Assembly (NCBI RefSeq): GCF_027596085.1
Contig: NC_072465.1
Span: forward strand, 15,056,857-15,120,856
Length of the DNA: 64,000 nucleotides
Source: Anoplopoma fimbria
Taxonomy: Eukaryota > Chordata > Actinopteri > Perciformes > Anoplopomatidae
Direction of reading: 5' to 3'
The translations under genes and the position numbers were made by a program. Shown in pieces: positions 25,301 to 44,700 of the stretch (its first letter is position 1; every line of letters starts with the position of its first letter). Below the pieces are notes generated by a model. The model had not been told where the DNA came from and ran no database searches. It worked only from the letters and a program-made list of their open reading frames with translations.

Positions 25301-28300
25301 TGCAATGAAGCGCCCGGGGAGCAATTTTGGGGTTAGGTGTCTCGCTCAAGGACACCTCAGCGAACCACCGACCTTGTGGTTGCGGGTCAAGCACTCTACC
25401 TCATGTGCCAGAGCCGCCCCAGAATAGGCCTAGCTACAGTTTTTTAGAGGTTCATTCAGTATATGAACAAAAGTGAATACTAATAATTGGTAATTAAACA
25501 GAAACTTAATCAAATGAAAACACCTATTGTGCACATTCCATATGAGTACAATGAGAGCAAAGAGATACAAATCATAACAATGTAATGCAGTGCTAACCAA
25601 AGTACTATAAATATTTGATGAAATTCAAGCATTTTAACATTTAGCAATTACTACAATTCTACAAGCGATGAATGCATTAGATACAAATAAGATTGTTGAG
25701 GGAGGATAGGTGCAGTTGGGATTATTGTGACATGTCATACGGAAGTACTTTTCAGTAATTCAACAACTTTATGAGAGTCGTGTCTAGCGTTCTGGAAGGT
25801 CAAAACTGTTTTTTGCTGCTGCGAATTGCGGTAGACTTGCTGGCCAAGACTGTATATTTCTCACTTTTAAATAAAAGACAGTGCAATCCAGTAAAATCAG
25901 TCTTTAAATATAGTGTTAAGACAGCATGAAAAGTGAGTAGAAATGTATCCTTGATGTAAATCGGCATGGGAAGTGCTCAAATAAATCTAATTTAGTTATT
26001 CTGTCTCATTAGAGCAGCAGGCTGTTTTGGGCATCGACGGAAAAGAACAGCAGATCTGGTGGATGCTACATATTGACATGAATAAAATGAGTCCATTTGA
26101 TAATAAATGCATGTTGCACTGGTGATGAACTGTATACATACTCTTTTGTCTGTTGACAGGCTTTGTCAACCTCAGACATCAGATATAATACTGGATCCGA
26201 TGTGTGGGACTGGAGCTATACCATTAGAGGTGAGACATAACTGCTCTACCTGGACTACAATATTGCTTAGATTAAAAAAAAGTCTTGAAAAATTAAACCC
26301 CTCTCCAATAACCTTGTAATTTTTCCACATTCTCAAGTATACAGTGTCAAAGGCCCATGCACGTCACACTGAAAAACACATCATTACACTGCACCACAAT
26401 GCACCACAGCCACTGATCAAGTCTTCTGATGACCCACATTCAATTAATTTCATGAGCTAACAACAGACTGAAGACTTCAACTATCAAATGATCAGAAAGT
26501 GTATTGATAAATATTCACTTTTTCTTGTATTTTTTTCAAAAGAATGTGTATTATGCTTTTCTTCACCAGGGGGCCATTGAATTTAACAGTTCATTCTACA
26601 TTGCCGGTGACAACCATGACATGGCAGTTAACCGCACAGTAAATAATGTATGTCACATACAGAAACGGAGGGCAGACAAAGGCAGGTGAGTCTGCACAGC
26701 TGGACATCTCATGAGGAGGTAGTTTTAATATACATTTGTGCATAGTTGATTGTCATAATAATTAAAATCCTTTTTGGCTCATTTCAAACAGTGCTTCTGG
26801 ATTGCCCATTGACACAGTACGTTGGGATCTTTGCAATTTACCCATGAGGACCGGCTCTGTCGACATTGTAATCACTGACATGCCCTTTGGGAAGAGGTAC
26901 CATAATAACAGTGGTGTGCAGTACATGGTTTAACAATGGATTTATCTTTCATCACTTTCACCCCAGCTATGAGTTTAAATCTTTCCATTGTTTTCTTGAA
27001 GAATGGGCTCAAGGAAGAACAACTGGGACCTGTACCCCTCCTGTCTGAGAGAAATGGCCCGTGTGTGCACACCGGGCACAGGGAAGGCTGTCTTGTTGAC
27101 TCAGGACAAGAAGTGCTTTGCAAAGGTAACCGTATACTCATGCAGATAACAGGGTTTCCAACATTGCTGAAAAACTTTAAAAGCAAATAATATTCCATTA
27201 CACGAGAACTTTCAAATAAATCACATGGCAAGTCCTGTCCTGCCAACAACTTCCTGATAATCATTGGAGCTGTTGATCGTTTAATCTACATGTTAATTCG
27301 TAATGTACGCCTGTTGGCAGTCTCTGCATGCAGCACACTAAGTACAATACATTGCGCCCTCTGATGCTACGCTGTTTGCGTTGATCAGACGCATTTCTTT
27401 ATAAAGTAAGACAATACACAATTAAAATACCATGTTCCACCCAAAACAATTTTGTTTTTATCTCCACCCTTGTGTTATGAGTGGTTCTGCTTTCTCCACA
27501 CCTCAGTGAGCTTGAGATGGAGGCGTGTCAAGGTAACAAATAAATAGTACACCTTGTGTCCAAGAATAAAAGCTGTTGTCATGACATTCTACCTAAAAAT
27601 AATACATTTAAACTAGCTTGCTTTTTTAAAAGTTCCTAGCCAGTTGTGGACATCTTTTAAGCTTCACTAACTGGCTGATCACGGTCGCTGTTTCCCAATC
27701 TGTACATCTCTGCAGTAATCCATGCCTGTGATTTAGTAAATTATTAACTGAGAGTTATCGGAACCTGTCAAAAAAATAATTAAAAAGAAGTGCATTGAGA
27801 CCACTCTACCTGTCAACAATATACTGTATGCACATCTCAGGTAGTTGGAGTTTTTGTTCGATAACCAGTCATGTCTCATGAGACTGAACATCTGTTCTTT
27901 AAACATTATGACACATACCGATATGGCATTTTAGTAAAGTAAGCTGTCCAGTGTATTATGTCATTAATGGCTCTTATCGTTTATTTATTTGGCCATGCTA
28001 GAAGCTCTCAAAGGCTTTTTTCAGGCAGGATGACGATAAACAGGTCGAATGTTTATCATGCTCACTATCTTTGTTTAGCATGTTAGCCTGCTTACATTTA
28101 TTACTTTGCACTTAACACCGTACAGTTGAGTCTGATGGAAATGTTGAGAGCATTTGGTTGTAAAACCAAAAGTATTGGGCAAATTATAATTTTGACCAGA
28201 TGGTGGCGTTGGAAGTAGGAGTCAGAGGATTACAAAAGTCCTTCTTCATTTGGTATTTCAAAAAATAATGGCAATCCATCTAATACAGTAACTTGGTTGT

Positions 28301-29058
28301 TTTTTTATGCATTAACAAATAACCGTACACTTTTGAAAGAATTTCACAAAGAGCTGAGTAAAATGTTAAATCAGATTAAGAAAGTGTGCTATGAAAATGT
28401 TGGACCTCCAAATGGGGTCATAGGTCGCAAAATGTTAGTCAATGATGTGTTTACTGTTGTCTCTGTGGTATACTTTCACAGACTTGGTCAAACTCAAATA
28501 AAGGATAATATTATATAGTAACATGGCGTTCTATTGTAAAGTGAAAAGGGCCAGTGTTGGTTTTATTTTCTTCTACCACTATCAGTTGTGATCATTTGTG
28601 AGTTTTTTTATGTTTATGCAGCTCCCCATCAAGTTTAAACATCCTAACGTGACCTATACTTAAAAGCTCATGTGTAGAATCAGTTTACCCTCTCTAAATA
28701 AACTCTAAATAATTCCCCCCACAGTTTGAATGATGCAGGTTTAACTCTGAGTCATGGAGAAAGACTTTAACCAGCTGTATTTTTCCAAGCTTATAGAGTT
28801 CTGGTTTTACACAAAACAAATGTCTCATTTGTCAGTTTGCTCTCATGAAATTTATGTCGTCTCCAGGCAATCTCGAGGATGGGAGGACTGTGGAAGAGGC
28901 TGCATACTGTTTGGGTCAATGTCGGGGGTTTACATGCTGGAGTCTACCTCCTCAAGCGGACCAGTGCCGTGTTTGGCCAAACTCCGGAGGATGTCTATGA
29001 ATCAAGAGGAACAGTTAAGGCTCAAGGGGAAGAGAAGGGCGACAAGGAGCTCTCTTAA
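22328..29058 (+). CDS. thumpd3: THUMP domain-containing protein 3, tRNA (guanine-N2) methyltransferase
   Basis: THUMPD3 with its activator TRMT112 makes N2-methylguanosine at position 6 (and 7 in some) of tRNAs. Coding exons are 22328-22573, 22760-22837, 22912-23340, 23917-24047, 26160-26229, 26570-26685, 26792-26896, 27002-27125 and 28867-29058. All have GT/AG borders, and together they give 1491 nt, 496 aa (human about 507). The N-terminus carries the family block VTIGATVPTGFEHTAAEEVK. The THUMP part ends in FRVTCNRAGDKHSFSSNEAA and DFGGAVQEFFQWKADMT. Residues about 150-215 form an acidic, low-complexity linker. The Rossmann SAM-binding motif I is D307-PMCGTG-A314, and the catalytic-type motif IV is T385-DMPFGKR. 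The ATG at 22328 has A at -3 and matches the family start region. The gene is divergent from srgap3 and tandem with ptgis. No break or frameshift is seen. Confidence 0.96.
24171..26107. repeat. 25-bp perfect direct repeat bracketing 1.9 kb in thumpd3 intron 5
   Basis: A 25-nt sequence beginning TAAAATGAGTCCATTTGATA and ending ATAAA occurs identically at 24171-24195 and 26083-26107. The intervening 1887 bp includes the reverse-oriented SINE at 25223-25420 and no long reading frame. It could be a target-site duplication of an old insertion or a short tandem duplication that has since diverged. Only the repeat itself is directly seen. Confidence 0.7.
25223..25420 (-). mobile_element. tRNA-derived SINE, minus orientation, internally deleted
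   Basis: The reverse complement begins GGGGCGGCTCTGGCACATGA and matches the copy at 19749-19975 through CCGCAACCACAAGGT, GTGTCCTTGAGCGAGACACC, CTGCTCCTCCGGGATGGGTC and the end CCCATTGTGGGACTAATAA. About 24 nt are missing just after the start of box B, between GGTTCG and CTGAGGTGTCC, so the internal promoter is broken. It lies in thumpd3 intron 5, antisense to the gene. Confidence 0.85.
28080..28290. repeat. probable dispersed repeat in thumpd3 intron 9
   Basis: Words such as GTTTAGCATGTTAGCCTGCT, TTTTGACCAGATGGTGGCG, GTCAGAGGATTACAAAAGTC and ATGGCAATCCATCTAATA, in this order, match a repeat I associate with many fish genomes. Family and borders cannot be set from one copy. The rest of intron 9 (27126-28866) shows no exon or gene. 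Confidence 0.4.
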
Positions 29059-29390
29059 TTCACATCCTGCGTTTAAGTTCTGAGTTTATATTTGAGGCCA
29101 TGTAGGATCAACATTATTTATATTCTCTTTAACAATTCACTTTTTTTTTTAAAATTCATTCAGGTTCTCTGGTTGAGCTTGCCAAGCAGTTTTTGTGAAT
29201 CCGTTTTTGTATACCTCATTTTGGTTTAATGTGATGATGGCTAACTGGAAATAGAAAAAATATTTTCATGTTCAGCAGCAGTTTAGTAGTCATATTGCTT
29301 TTCAAAAACTTGCTAAAAAATGTTCACTGCAATCCTCAGACCCGCTGCATCCATTTTACATGAACTGCACATTGCCATATTGTTCTGATT

Positions 29391-29396
29391 AATAAA
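29391..29396 (+). promoter_or_regulatory. thumpd3: thumpd3 polyadenylation signal
   Basis: A canonical AATAAA lies 333 nt after the thumpd3 stop codon, giving a 3' UTR of about 350 nt. It is the first AATAAA on this strand after the stop. Confidence 0.65.
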
Positions 29397-29419
29397 GATT
29401 CAAACAAAATGTCACTTGA

Positions 29420-30400
29420 TGTAAATACTCATCATATCATACAAGTTGTTTGACAGTGACACATTTACAACAAAGAAGGTACAGGGAGGGGTACTTTATT
29501 ATTTTCATCATCATTATTATTAGTATTATTATTATTATCATTATGTGTTACGATTACTATTATTCTATATTTGACCGGCTGGAGAAGACAGTAGGTGAAA
29601 GCCACGCAGAATGAGCCCCTCCCCTTCCTTTCTTTAAGGCCTACATGTGAGCCAGCACATCTGTAGAAGCTGTGTTTTTCCTTCAGTCCTCCATATCTGA
29701 CGTGCTGACATGAACACCCAACAGGATGGAACACGTAATGATAATATCATTTCATATTAAGTCCAAAAGGGAAGTACCAGTATTTGTAAGTAACAGTAAT
29801 AGATAACCTACTTCCCTGAGCCTTTCAATTGAAGATTGCCCAACCCTAAACAACTAAGGGATATTCCCAAACTGAGAAAATACAGTACAACTCTTAGCAG
29901 TTCTTGTCATAACTAATCAAAGCAAGAAACTCGCATGAAACTATTAAACAAAGTTTGAATTTGATATATTTGATTCGGGTATTGATAGTAAGAAAAAACT
30001 ATAACAAGGGATAACAATGTCATAGTTTAAATGTATATGCTGTAATAAGTATTAATAGCCTATTATTGATCGATAGTTTGAGCACTAACATTTTTCATAG
30101 GCAGATATAAGTGCGGATACTTCCCCATCATCTGAAAACAAAAGGACAATGCTAATATAGATTTATTTATATATTTTCTAGGTCAGCACCTACATATTCT
30201 GGCATAGGAACAAATAGCCCTACGAGTAGCTGAGCGGCTCGTCCCACATGGGTTAAGGGGAATTCAATTGGTATATTTTTATTTCCTTGCGGCAATCAAA
30301 GTCACCAGGCATGACTTGCATGAGAACACGCAACACACCGCAGACGCGTTAGTGAGACAAGCAGTCTACAGATGTTATGACAGATGAGATGTGACGACAC
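29420..30400. other. thumpd3-ptgis spacer
   Basis: The roughly 1 kb between the thumpd3 poly(A) site and the ptgis promoter is AT-rich, with an imperfect ATT/ATC trinucleotide run around 29500-29545. No gene or RNA is seen. Confidence 0.6.
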
Positions 30401-30420
30401 ACACTGGCGTAACTGTGCTC

Positions 30421-30486
30421 ATAAAAAGCCATGTGAGAGCCGAGGGGACTTCATTGACTGCGCCGAGAGGAACGTAAACACCGAAG
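30421..30486 (+). promoter_or_regulatory. ptgis: candidate ptgis TATA box, start region and short 5' UTR
   Basis: An ATAAAAA word (30421-30427) within GCTCATAAAAAGCC is followed about 30 nt later by an initiator-like TTCATTG (30450-30456). The ptgis ATG comes at 30487. This gives a plausible TATA-driven promoter and a leader of about 35 nt. Spacing is seen; use is inferred. Confidence 0.4.
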
Positions 30487-38609
<8,123 letters not shown>

Positions 38610-38747
38610 TACTTTAAAGACAAGCAAATACAAATATTAGTTATGCACATTTCAACCCATGCACATTGTTTATAGTGTCAATATTACCTTTGTACTTTTG
38701 TATTGTATATTTTTATTACATAGTTTATAGTTATTTTTTTATTTATC

Positions 38748-38753
38748 AATAAA
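38748..38753 (+). promoter_or_regulatory. ptgis: ptgis polyadenylation signal
   Basis: AATAAA lies 138 nt after the ptgis stop codon, followed by a GTGTACAATATTGTGTTGT stretch suitable as a downstream GU-rich element. It implies a short 3' UTR of about 160 nt. Confidence 0.65.
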
Positions 38754-38779
38754 TGTAAATAATACATTGTGTACAATAT

Positions 38780-41070
38780 TGTGTTGTCAAATTTATTTTT
38801 GGGTAAAACTATTGGTGAGTCCCTTACAGTCATATAAAAGTTTGTGCCGCCCCCAACATTATTATTTTGTGGTAAAAACTTCAGCTTTAGAGGATGGTTT
38901 TGTATGTTAAATAGAGAGCATGAGCGTAATGAGGGGACTGTCTGTACTGTAAACAGAGCCGGCCCCACATCTGTCACACTGACACATGCCTGCTGTTTGC
39001 ATAGTGAAGCTGAGTGGAAAGTTTAGATTTATATGTTGTTTGGAAAGCCACTAATCACCAACGAGCAGGGGCCGATTGACATTGTACCACAGATTGTAAG
39101 GTACAGTGCAGGTTTGCAGAGTAACAACAAAGAACATGCTCTTATTTCTATTCATATTTTATATCTTGTTTAAGAATGAAAAACATGGAAAAAGTAAGGG
39201 CACAATCATGGACAAAATCAGCCACATTAAATGCAGCTTCAATTTAATTGTGTTCAGCCATTTTGTGCGGATCAACTAGTAAATTTCCCGCTAAGCCTGA
39301 ATTTGTGCCACTTGGGTGTTTCTCTGCCAAGACTGATTATACTATTGCACCGACTTATATCAGATATTGTAGTCAGATATTGTAGTATAGTTGTTGCTTT
39401 TCAGTTTAGTAGAAATGTATATGCTACCATCCAAGGAAGAATAAGATCATTCTGATAATCTTACGAAGCCTTAGTCTACAGTAGTTCTGTCTCTAATAGG
39501 CTAGATCTGTGGCCCATGAGGATATATGGTGTATTTAGTGGCCTTACTTGAGGGTGCTTGTATACTTTTGACTACTTTAGTACTGTATTTGGTTTTATTC
39601 TATTGGTTTCTCTTCTTTTAATGTTGAACTTTTTTTAACTACTTTATTATTCAAACTATACTTGCAGAGGGACTACGGGTGGAAAATAGCAATTTGTCTT
39701 GTTATATAGAAGGTTAATGTTCTTTTTCGTTGTCCCTGTTCAAAAAAAAAAAAAGTAATATTATAATGGTCAATAATATATTTTTAAAATGTCTACAATA
39801 ATCCTCATAGGATTACAGTTTATTATGGATATATAGTACCTTATTTAAATTATTTTGAGTTCCTAATATTGTTTGTTGGCCTATTACACTGCTCCACAAA
39901 GCAGAAACACCATGTAGATGCACTGAGCTGTGGCTCACTGGCTCTGTGAGGGTTAAACTCACACAGGCTGCAGCCGCTGGAGGAGCCTGAGTGAAATCAG
40001 CCCCCTGCAGGATCCCGTTCACAGTCACAGGCGCCGGCCAGCACTCACTCACACTGTTAGCAGGTAGAGGAGAGGTACCGAGAGTATTCCTGGCTACTCT
40101 AAAGAGTCTACTTGTTGAATCGGCTCAGAACGGCTGGACAAAGCGGACTGGACACGGTGATAGACATGTATCTTTTCCAACATGTCGCCTCGTAGCTCAT
40201 GATGCCTCCACCAGCTCCCAGCAGAGCACCGGACACCTGCACGGCCATAGCAAGTTTTTACGCGTTTACTCTTGAAATGTTGCTGATGTCCGTCCATGAG
40301 GTGAATCGGGATAAGCGGAAGACACGTAGGTATCATTATGTCTTTATTGTGTTCATGTCAGGTTTAATTGTAAAGGCTATAGCCCACTTGGTTTCACTTT
40401 GATATTGTATGTCATATCTCTATTTGGCGTAGCTGACCACCATCACAATATTTACTTTTTTGACTACCAGCTCATGTAGGTATTGCTTTATTCATATCTC
40501 TCCAAAGTGCAGTTGTTTTTGCATGACTCAGATATGCGCGAAATAATGCCGTTATTATGGCATGTTTGCCCAGTTAACTTTAAAACTGCTAAAAAAATTT
40601 GTCCGGTCTCATGGGTTGATATAATGTATTATGGGCTGTATATCAAACTTGATTATCGGTGTTGATATAAGTCAATTTTAATATAGAGAACAGTTGAGCA
40701 ACACATTCACATGAGTAGTTCCCAATTACGCCGCCTTTGGATCGGGATCGATCGTTGTCCCGTACCGAGCTGAGACGTTTCAGCACCACAGTCGGCGGAC
40801 AGCGACAGACAGCGGTCTGTAGAGTGACAGACAGGTGTTTCAGCACCGGACAGCGCTCACAAGTGGAGTCCCGTTTATTATTGTCCCGTCTCTCCACCCC
40901 CCCACCGCCACCCTTGTCAGCAAGAAAAGCGGCTATGCCTCTCAAAGCTGATTAAAATATTTATTTGGTTCTCTGATGAGTGGATAAACCACCTGCCATT
41001 GTTACTGTAGGACATCATCACTGGCTGTTGAACAGCGTTTCAATTATGTTTTTTTTTTCTTTTATTACAG
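38780..41070 (+). other. ptgis-kcnb1 spacer and probable kcnb1 5' region
   Basis: From 38780 to about 39880 the sequence is AT-rich with no gene seen. Two blocks, about 39960-40330 and 40735-40960, are richer in GC and CpG (for example GGCGCCGGCCAGC and GATCGGGATCGATCG). They are the likely sites of untranslated first exon(s) and promoter of kcnb1, because the coding exon has an upstream acceptor at 41070. Possible donors such as GAG|GTGAAT (about 40300) exist, but I cannot choose between them. Confidence 0.45.
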
Positions 41071-41184
41071 CCAAAAGAAGAAACGAGGGAGGACCCTGAT
41101 GCGGTCATCTACAGGAAAATGTCTTCTTAATCCGCCAGATTTTATCTTCCAGTCTTTTCATGTGACCGGGTAACTTGAGTGAAG
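41071..41184 (+). promoter_or_regulatory. kcnb1: kcnb1 5' UTR with three upstream ORFs
   Basis: The segment follows a strong acceptor (long T run then TTTATTACAG, ending at 41070) and leads to the kcnb1 ATG. It has three upstream ATGs: a 24-codon uORF at 41099-41173 whose stop lies 11 nt before the main start, a 3-codon uORF at 41119-41130 (ATG TCT TCT TAA), and a start-stop ATG-TGA at 41160-41165. None is in frame with kcnb1. If the acceptor is used, every scanning ribosome meets them first. The sequences are direct observation; translational repression is inference. Confidence 0.6.
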
Positions 41185-41739
41185 ATGATCAAAACGGGGT
41201 CTCAGTCGGCCACCTCGCTGCCACCGGATACCTTGGACATCATCCGCAACAAGACCCACACCCGCCGAGTCAGACTCAACGTCGGGGGCCTTCTCCACGA
41301 AGTCCTGTGGAGGACGCTGGACAGGCTTCCCCGCACAAGACTGGGCAAATTGAGGGACTGCAACACCCACGACTCGATCTTGGAGATATGCGACGACTAC
41401 AGCTTGGATGAAAGCGAGTACTTTTTCGACAGACACCCAGGCGCATTCACCTCCATCCTGAACTTTTACCGCACCGGGAAGTTGCACATGATGGAGGAAA
41501 TGTGCGCCCTCTCGTTCAGTCAAGAGCTGGACTTCTGGGGCATCGACGAGATCTACCTGGAGTCCTGCTGCCAGGCCAGGTACCACCAGAAAAAGGAGCA
41601 GATGAACGAGGAGCTGAAGAGAGAGGCGGAGAACATGAAAGAGATGGTCGGAGAGGAGTTTACAACCACATGTTGTTCCGAGAAGAGGAAGAAGCTCTGG
41701 GACCTCTTGGAAAAACCAAGCTCATCATTTGCTGCTAAG
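41185..41739 (+). CDS. kcnb1: Voltage-gated potassium channel Kv2.1, first coding exon (N-terminus and T1 domain; partial)
   Basis: Kv2.1 is the main delayed-rectifier channel of many neurons. This exon encodes residues 1-185, ending at SSFAAK before the S1 segment, with donor AAG|GTAATG in phase 0. The T1 tetramerisation domain starts at RRVRLNVGG (about residue 27) and includes [20 protein letters not shown] and [20 protein letters not shown]. The inter-subunit zinc motif HX5CX20CC of Kv2-4 channels is intact at H101, C107, C128 and C129. RRVRLNVGG and [13 protein letters not shown] favour Kv2.1 over Kv2.2 (RRVKINVGG, SFGQELDYW), and the ptgis neighbour agrees. The frame is open upstream to a GTG at 41179, but the ATG at 41185 (A at -3) aligns with the family start. 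Exon 2 (S1-S6 and C-terminus) is not in the window. Confidence 0.95.
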
Positions 41740-44700
41740 GTAATGTCCTACACAGCCACCCCGAGAGAGCATAGCACTGACATACAACCAACAGTTCAAT
41801 ATTACTTAGGTTTTTAATAAAGATTTATCCATCACAAAGTGGCAAAGTTGCTGAGTAGAGTTTGGTCCTAATTAAAAGGGTGTAAATTTAGAAAAATAGT
41901 TTGAGACAAAATGAGAAAAGGTGCAACATGAGAATTGAGTTCAACATCCAGAGGCTCTTTGAGACTGGTTTGATCTGATGTCTGACTTTCTTTAAATCCT
42001 TTCCAGTGCTTTTAATCTGTCACTTTGAGCAGCTGGAGTTCAGGAGAGAGGTACAGAGAGAAATAGATGTTGTTGTACTCAGAGGTGAACGTCAAAGCTG
42101 TCAGCAAACTTTCGCCTATTCATCTGTTTGTATTCAAGAATAGTATAACTTTGAAAACTGCTACTCCACTTAAATCAATAATCCTAACGAGGTGTACTAT
42201 CCTGAAAAGAAAAGGCGCTTTTTTTTACTGGCAAGTCAATTAAAAGTCTTTTTTTGATGGTGAAAACATGACAGCCTTCATTGACTCCCTTTATTGGTTT
42301 CAGTCAGATATATGTTCCTGAACCAGTATGGCCTGCATGCTGGTCTCCTTGGGTAATTATTGAACGTTTGTTTGTTATTGGAATCAGAGAGGATGACAAA
42401 ATTACTCTTATTATAAAAGTTTAATCCATAGCACGACTGCAAGAGGCTCTCCTGCTCAGAATATATATTTTTAAACTCTCATTCAACATTAACCCGTTTC
42501 CAGTCCAGTATTCAATCATCCAGTTCATTAAAACACTCCACGAACAAGTGTACTTTGCTTTACTGGATCAATGATGTCATGTCATGTTAACAGTATTTTA
42601 AGTGAACTGACTGAAAGATGTGACTGGGTCACTATTCAATCAAAAATGTTAAATAAGTACCTGATTGTATTTTACCAATACAACAACTGATTGTGGGAAT
42701 CTGCAGATTTAGGGATGTTGCCCTTTTCAGTCCCTCTACATTTACCAGAGAGAGTAATGAACAATCACCAAATGATGTGCTGCATTTCCAGCGAGCATGA
42801 CAAACTTAAATTTAGATCTTGATTAAATTAAGAACACTTTCACCATGTGTCGTTGGTGTATCAATTTAAACATGTATGCACAGAAATATGTAAGATATCA
42901 TGGTCAAGTCATTACTCAAAAACATTTCAAACACCTATTCGACCGCGTTCCTGCATAATTTATTCAGCTCATCTATTGAATCTCTGACCTTGAATTACTG
43001 AAGCCTAATTATTTCTTCATTTTTAAATATTCAATCGCATTGCTTAAGGACATGCTACATTTATTACACTAGGCTCCTCAGTTCTCTCAGTAACCACACA
43101 GACAAAGCATCTTCAAACACCAGGTCCTTTGGTATTAATGCCAGCCATGTCCCCTAAAAATGATGTCCTCATACAACAAATACTGCATTGGGAATGACAT
43201 TTGAGGAAACTTATTTTGTAATGTATTATGTTTGCTTGTGATGTATCACAAATAAGTTTCAAATGAGTGCGCGGAAGTCCACTAAGGAAGGAGTTCCTGG
43301 TGGTGGATGTGTCAAAAAACACAGAACTTTCACCAAAAACACTACTGTAAATGTACCATGTGAACCAAGTACTTTTGCTTTGTTGGTTTTGTCTCAATTT
43401 CATAGTCATTTTAAGACAAAATGAGGATTTATACAAAATCTAGGCAAGTAACTTTTTTGTGTTTTTGGTTTAAATGTATCCTGTGATTAAAACTGTTTAA
43501 AACTGCAACCAAGATAACAAGTTTCCCCCAAAACAAAATTGAAAGTGCAGTTAGTTGTACGGAAATGCGATTTTGTAGGCCAAAGCGGTTGATTCAAGAT
43601 GACTGGCAGCATCAGAGAAAATCAGTGATGGATTAACAAGAAAGGACAGTCTAAAAAAAGGAAAGGGAAAAGATAGTCCCTCTGTCAAACTGTAATGTTA
43701 TTTTTTTTTTCACACATTATGTATGAAACAACTCCTATCTCCAAGACAAAGAATGTAGCTGAAGCTATTAAACGTTATTTTATGTTGGTTTTGGCCTCAT
43801 ATTTAGGATTGCGAAAATCGCACAGTCCAACAGAGATAAAGGAATATGATTCATGCCCTTATCTTATGGTCATACTAGCATGTAAGCTCTTGTCCTCAGC
43901 AAAACATATACAAATGCTGCACAGTTAAGGGGCCCAGAAACGTTTGAACAGAAGAAAGGGAAGTGATGCGGCAGTTCTTTGACAAATAGGGCCTCTTACA
44001 TCTTGGTTTAGTTTTCCCATATGAGACAGAAAACTGAAAATTAAGTGACAGCCATTAAATGCAGTCTTGTTTTTTAGGCTTAATTACAGAGCTCCATCGG
44101 TGAAATGGCTTGTTCCCAAACACATATTCCGCCTCATTTATTTTTCAGTGGTGAGATGAAATTTTAATTGCACATTAATAACGCTTGACTTAATGCCGGA
44201 GAGAGAAGGTGTGATCCAGAATATCTATAGCTCCAGATGTCACCTCATCCTACCCCTTTAGGAGTTATAACCTCCCGAAAAATACACATAGGCACCAACA
44301 CAGGCAGTTTTTCATGCAAAAGCAGCTGTGAAGGACGCCATGTGTTCAGCATTTGATAGTCTGTCTCTCTGCTTGGGAGTGTTGATGTGTAACTGAATAG
44401 TTTTATACCCACTTGAGTTTGCATTTTCTCCACGGGTCCGCCCACTAAATTATTGATCATAACAATATGGACTCCTGGAAACTCAGGGAAAACTTGCAGG
44501 TAATCATTTAATCAATAAAAGAAACGATCTTGTTGTTACAGAACAGTAACTCCCAATGGGAGTAAAAGGGTAAGTGGGTTGTGAGTGAAACCAGTCTATG
44601 TAATACAACATGTCCTAGCATGCCTCTGTTGTTCAATTCTCCCTGAGGTGCAACTCAGTCTCTGAGGGATCACAGCCGCCTATAAATCACACTCCCAGGG

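Noticed and set aside
41179..41817. kcnb1 frame taken from GTG at 41179 to a stop at 41817
   Set aside because: The ATG at 41185 matches the family start. Past 41739 the sequence no longer resembles Kv2 and a good GTAATG donor is present, so the tail is intron.
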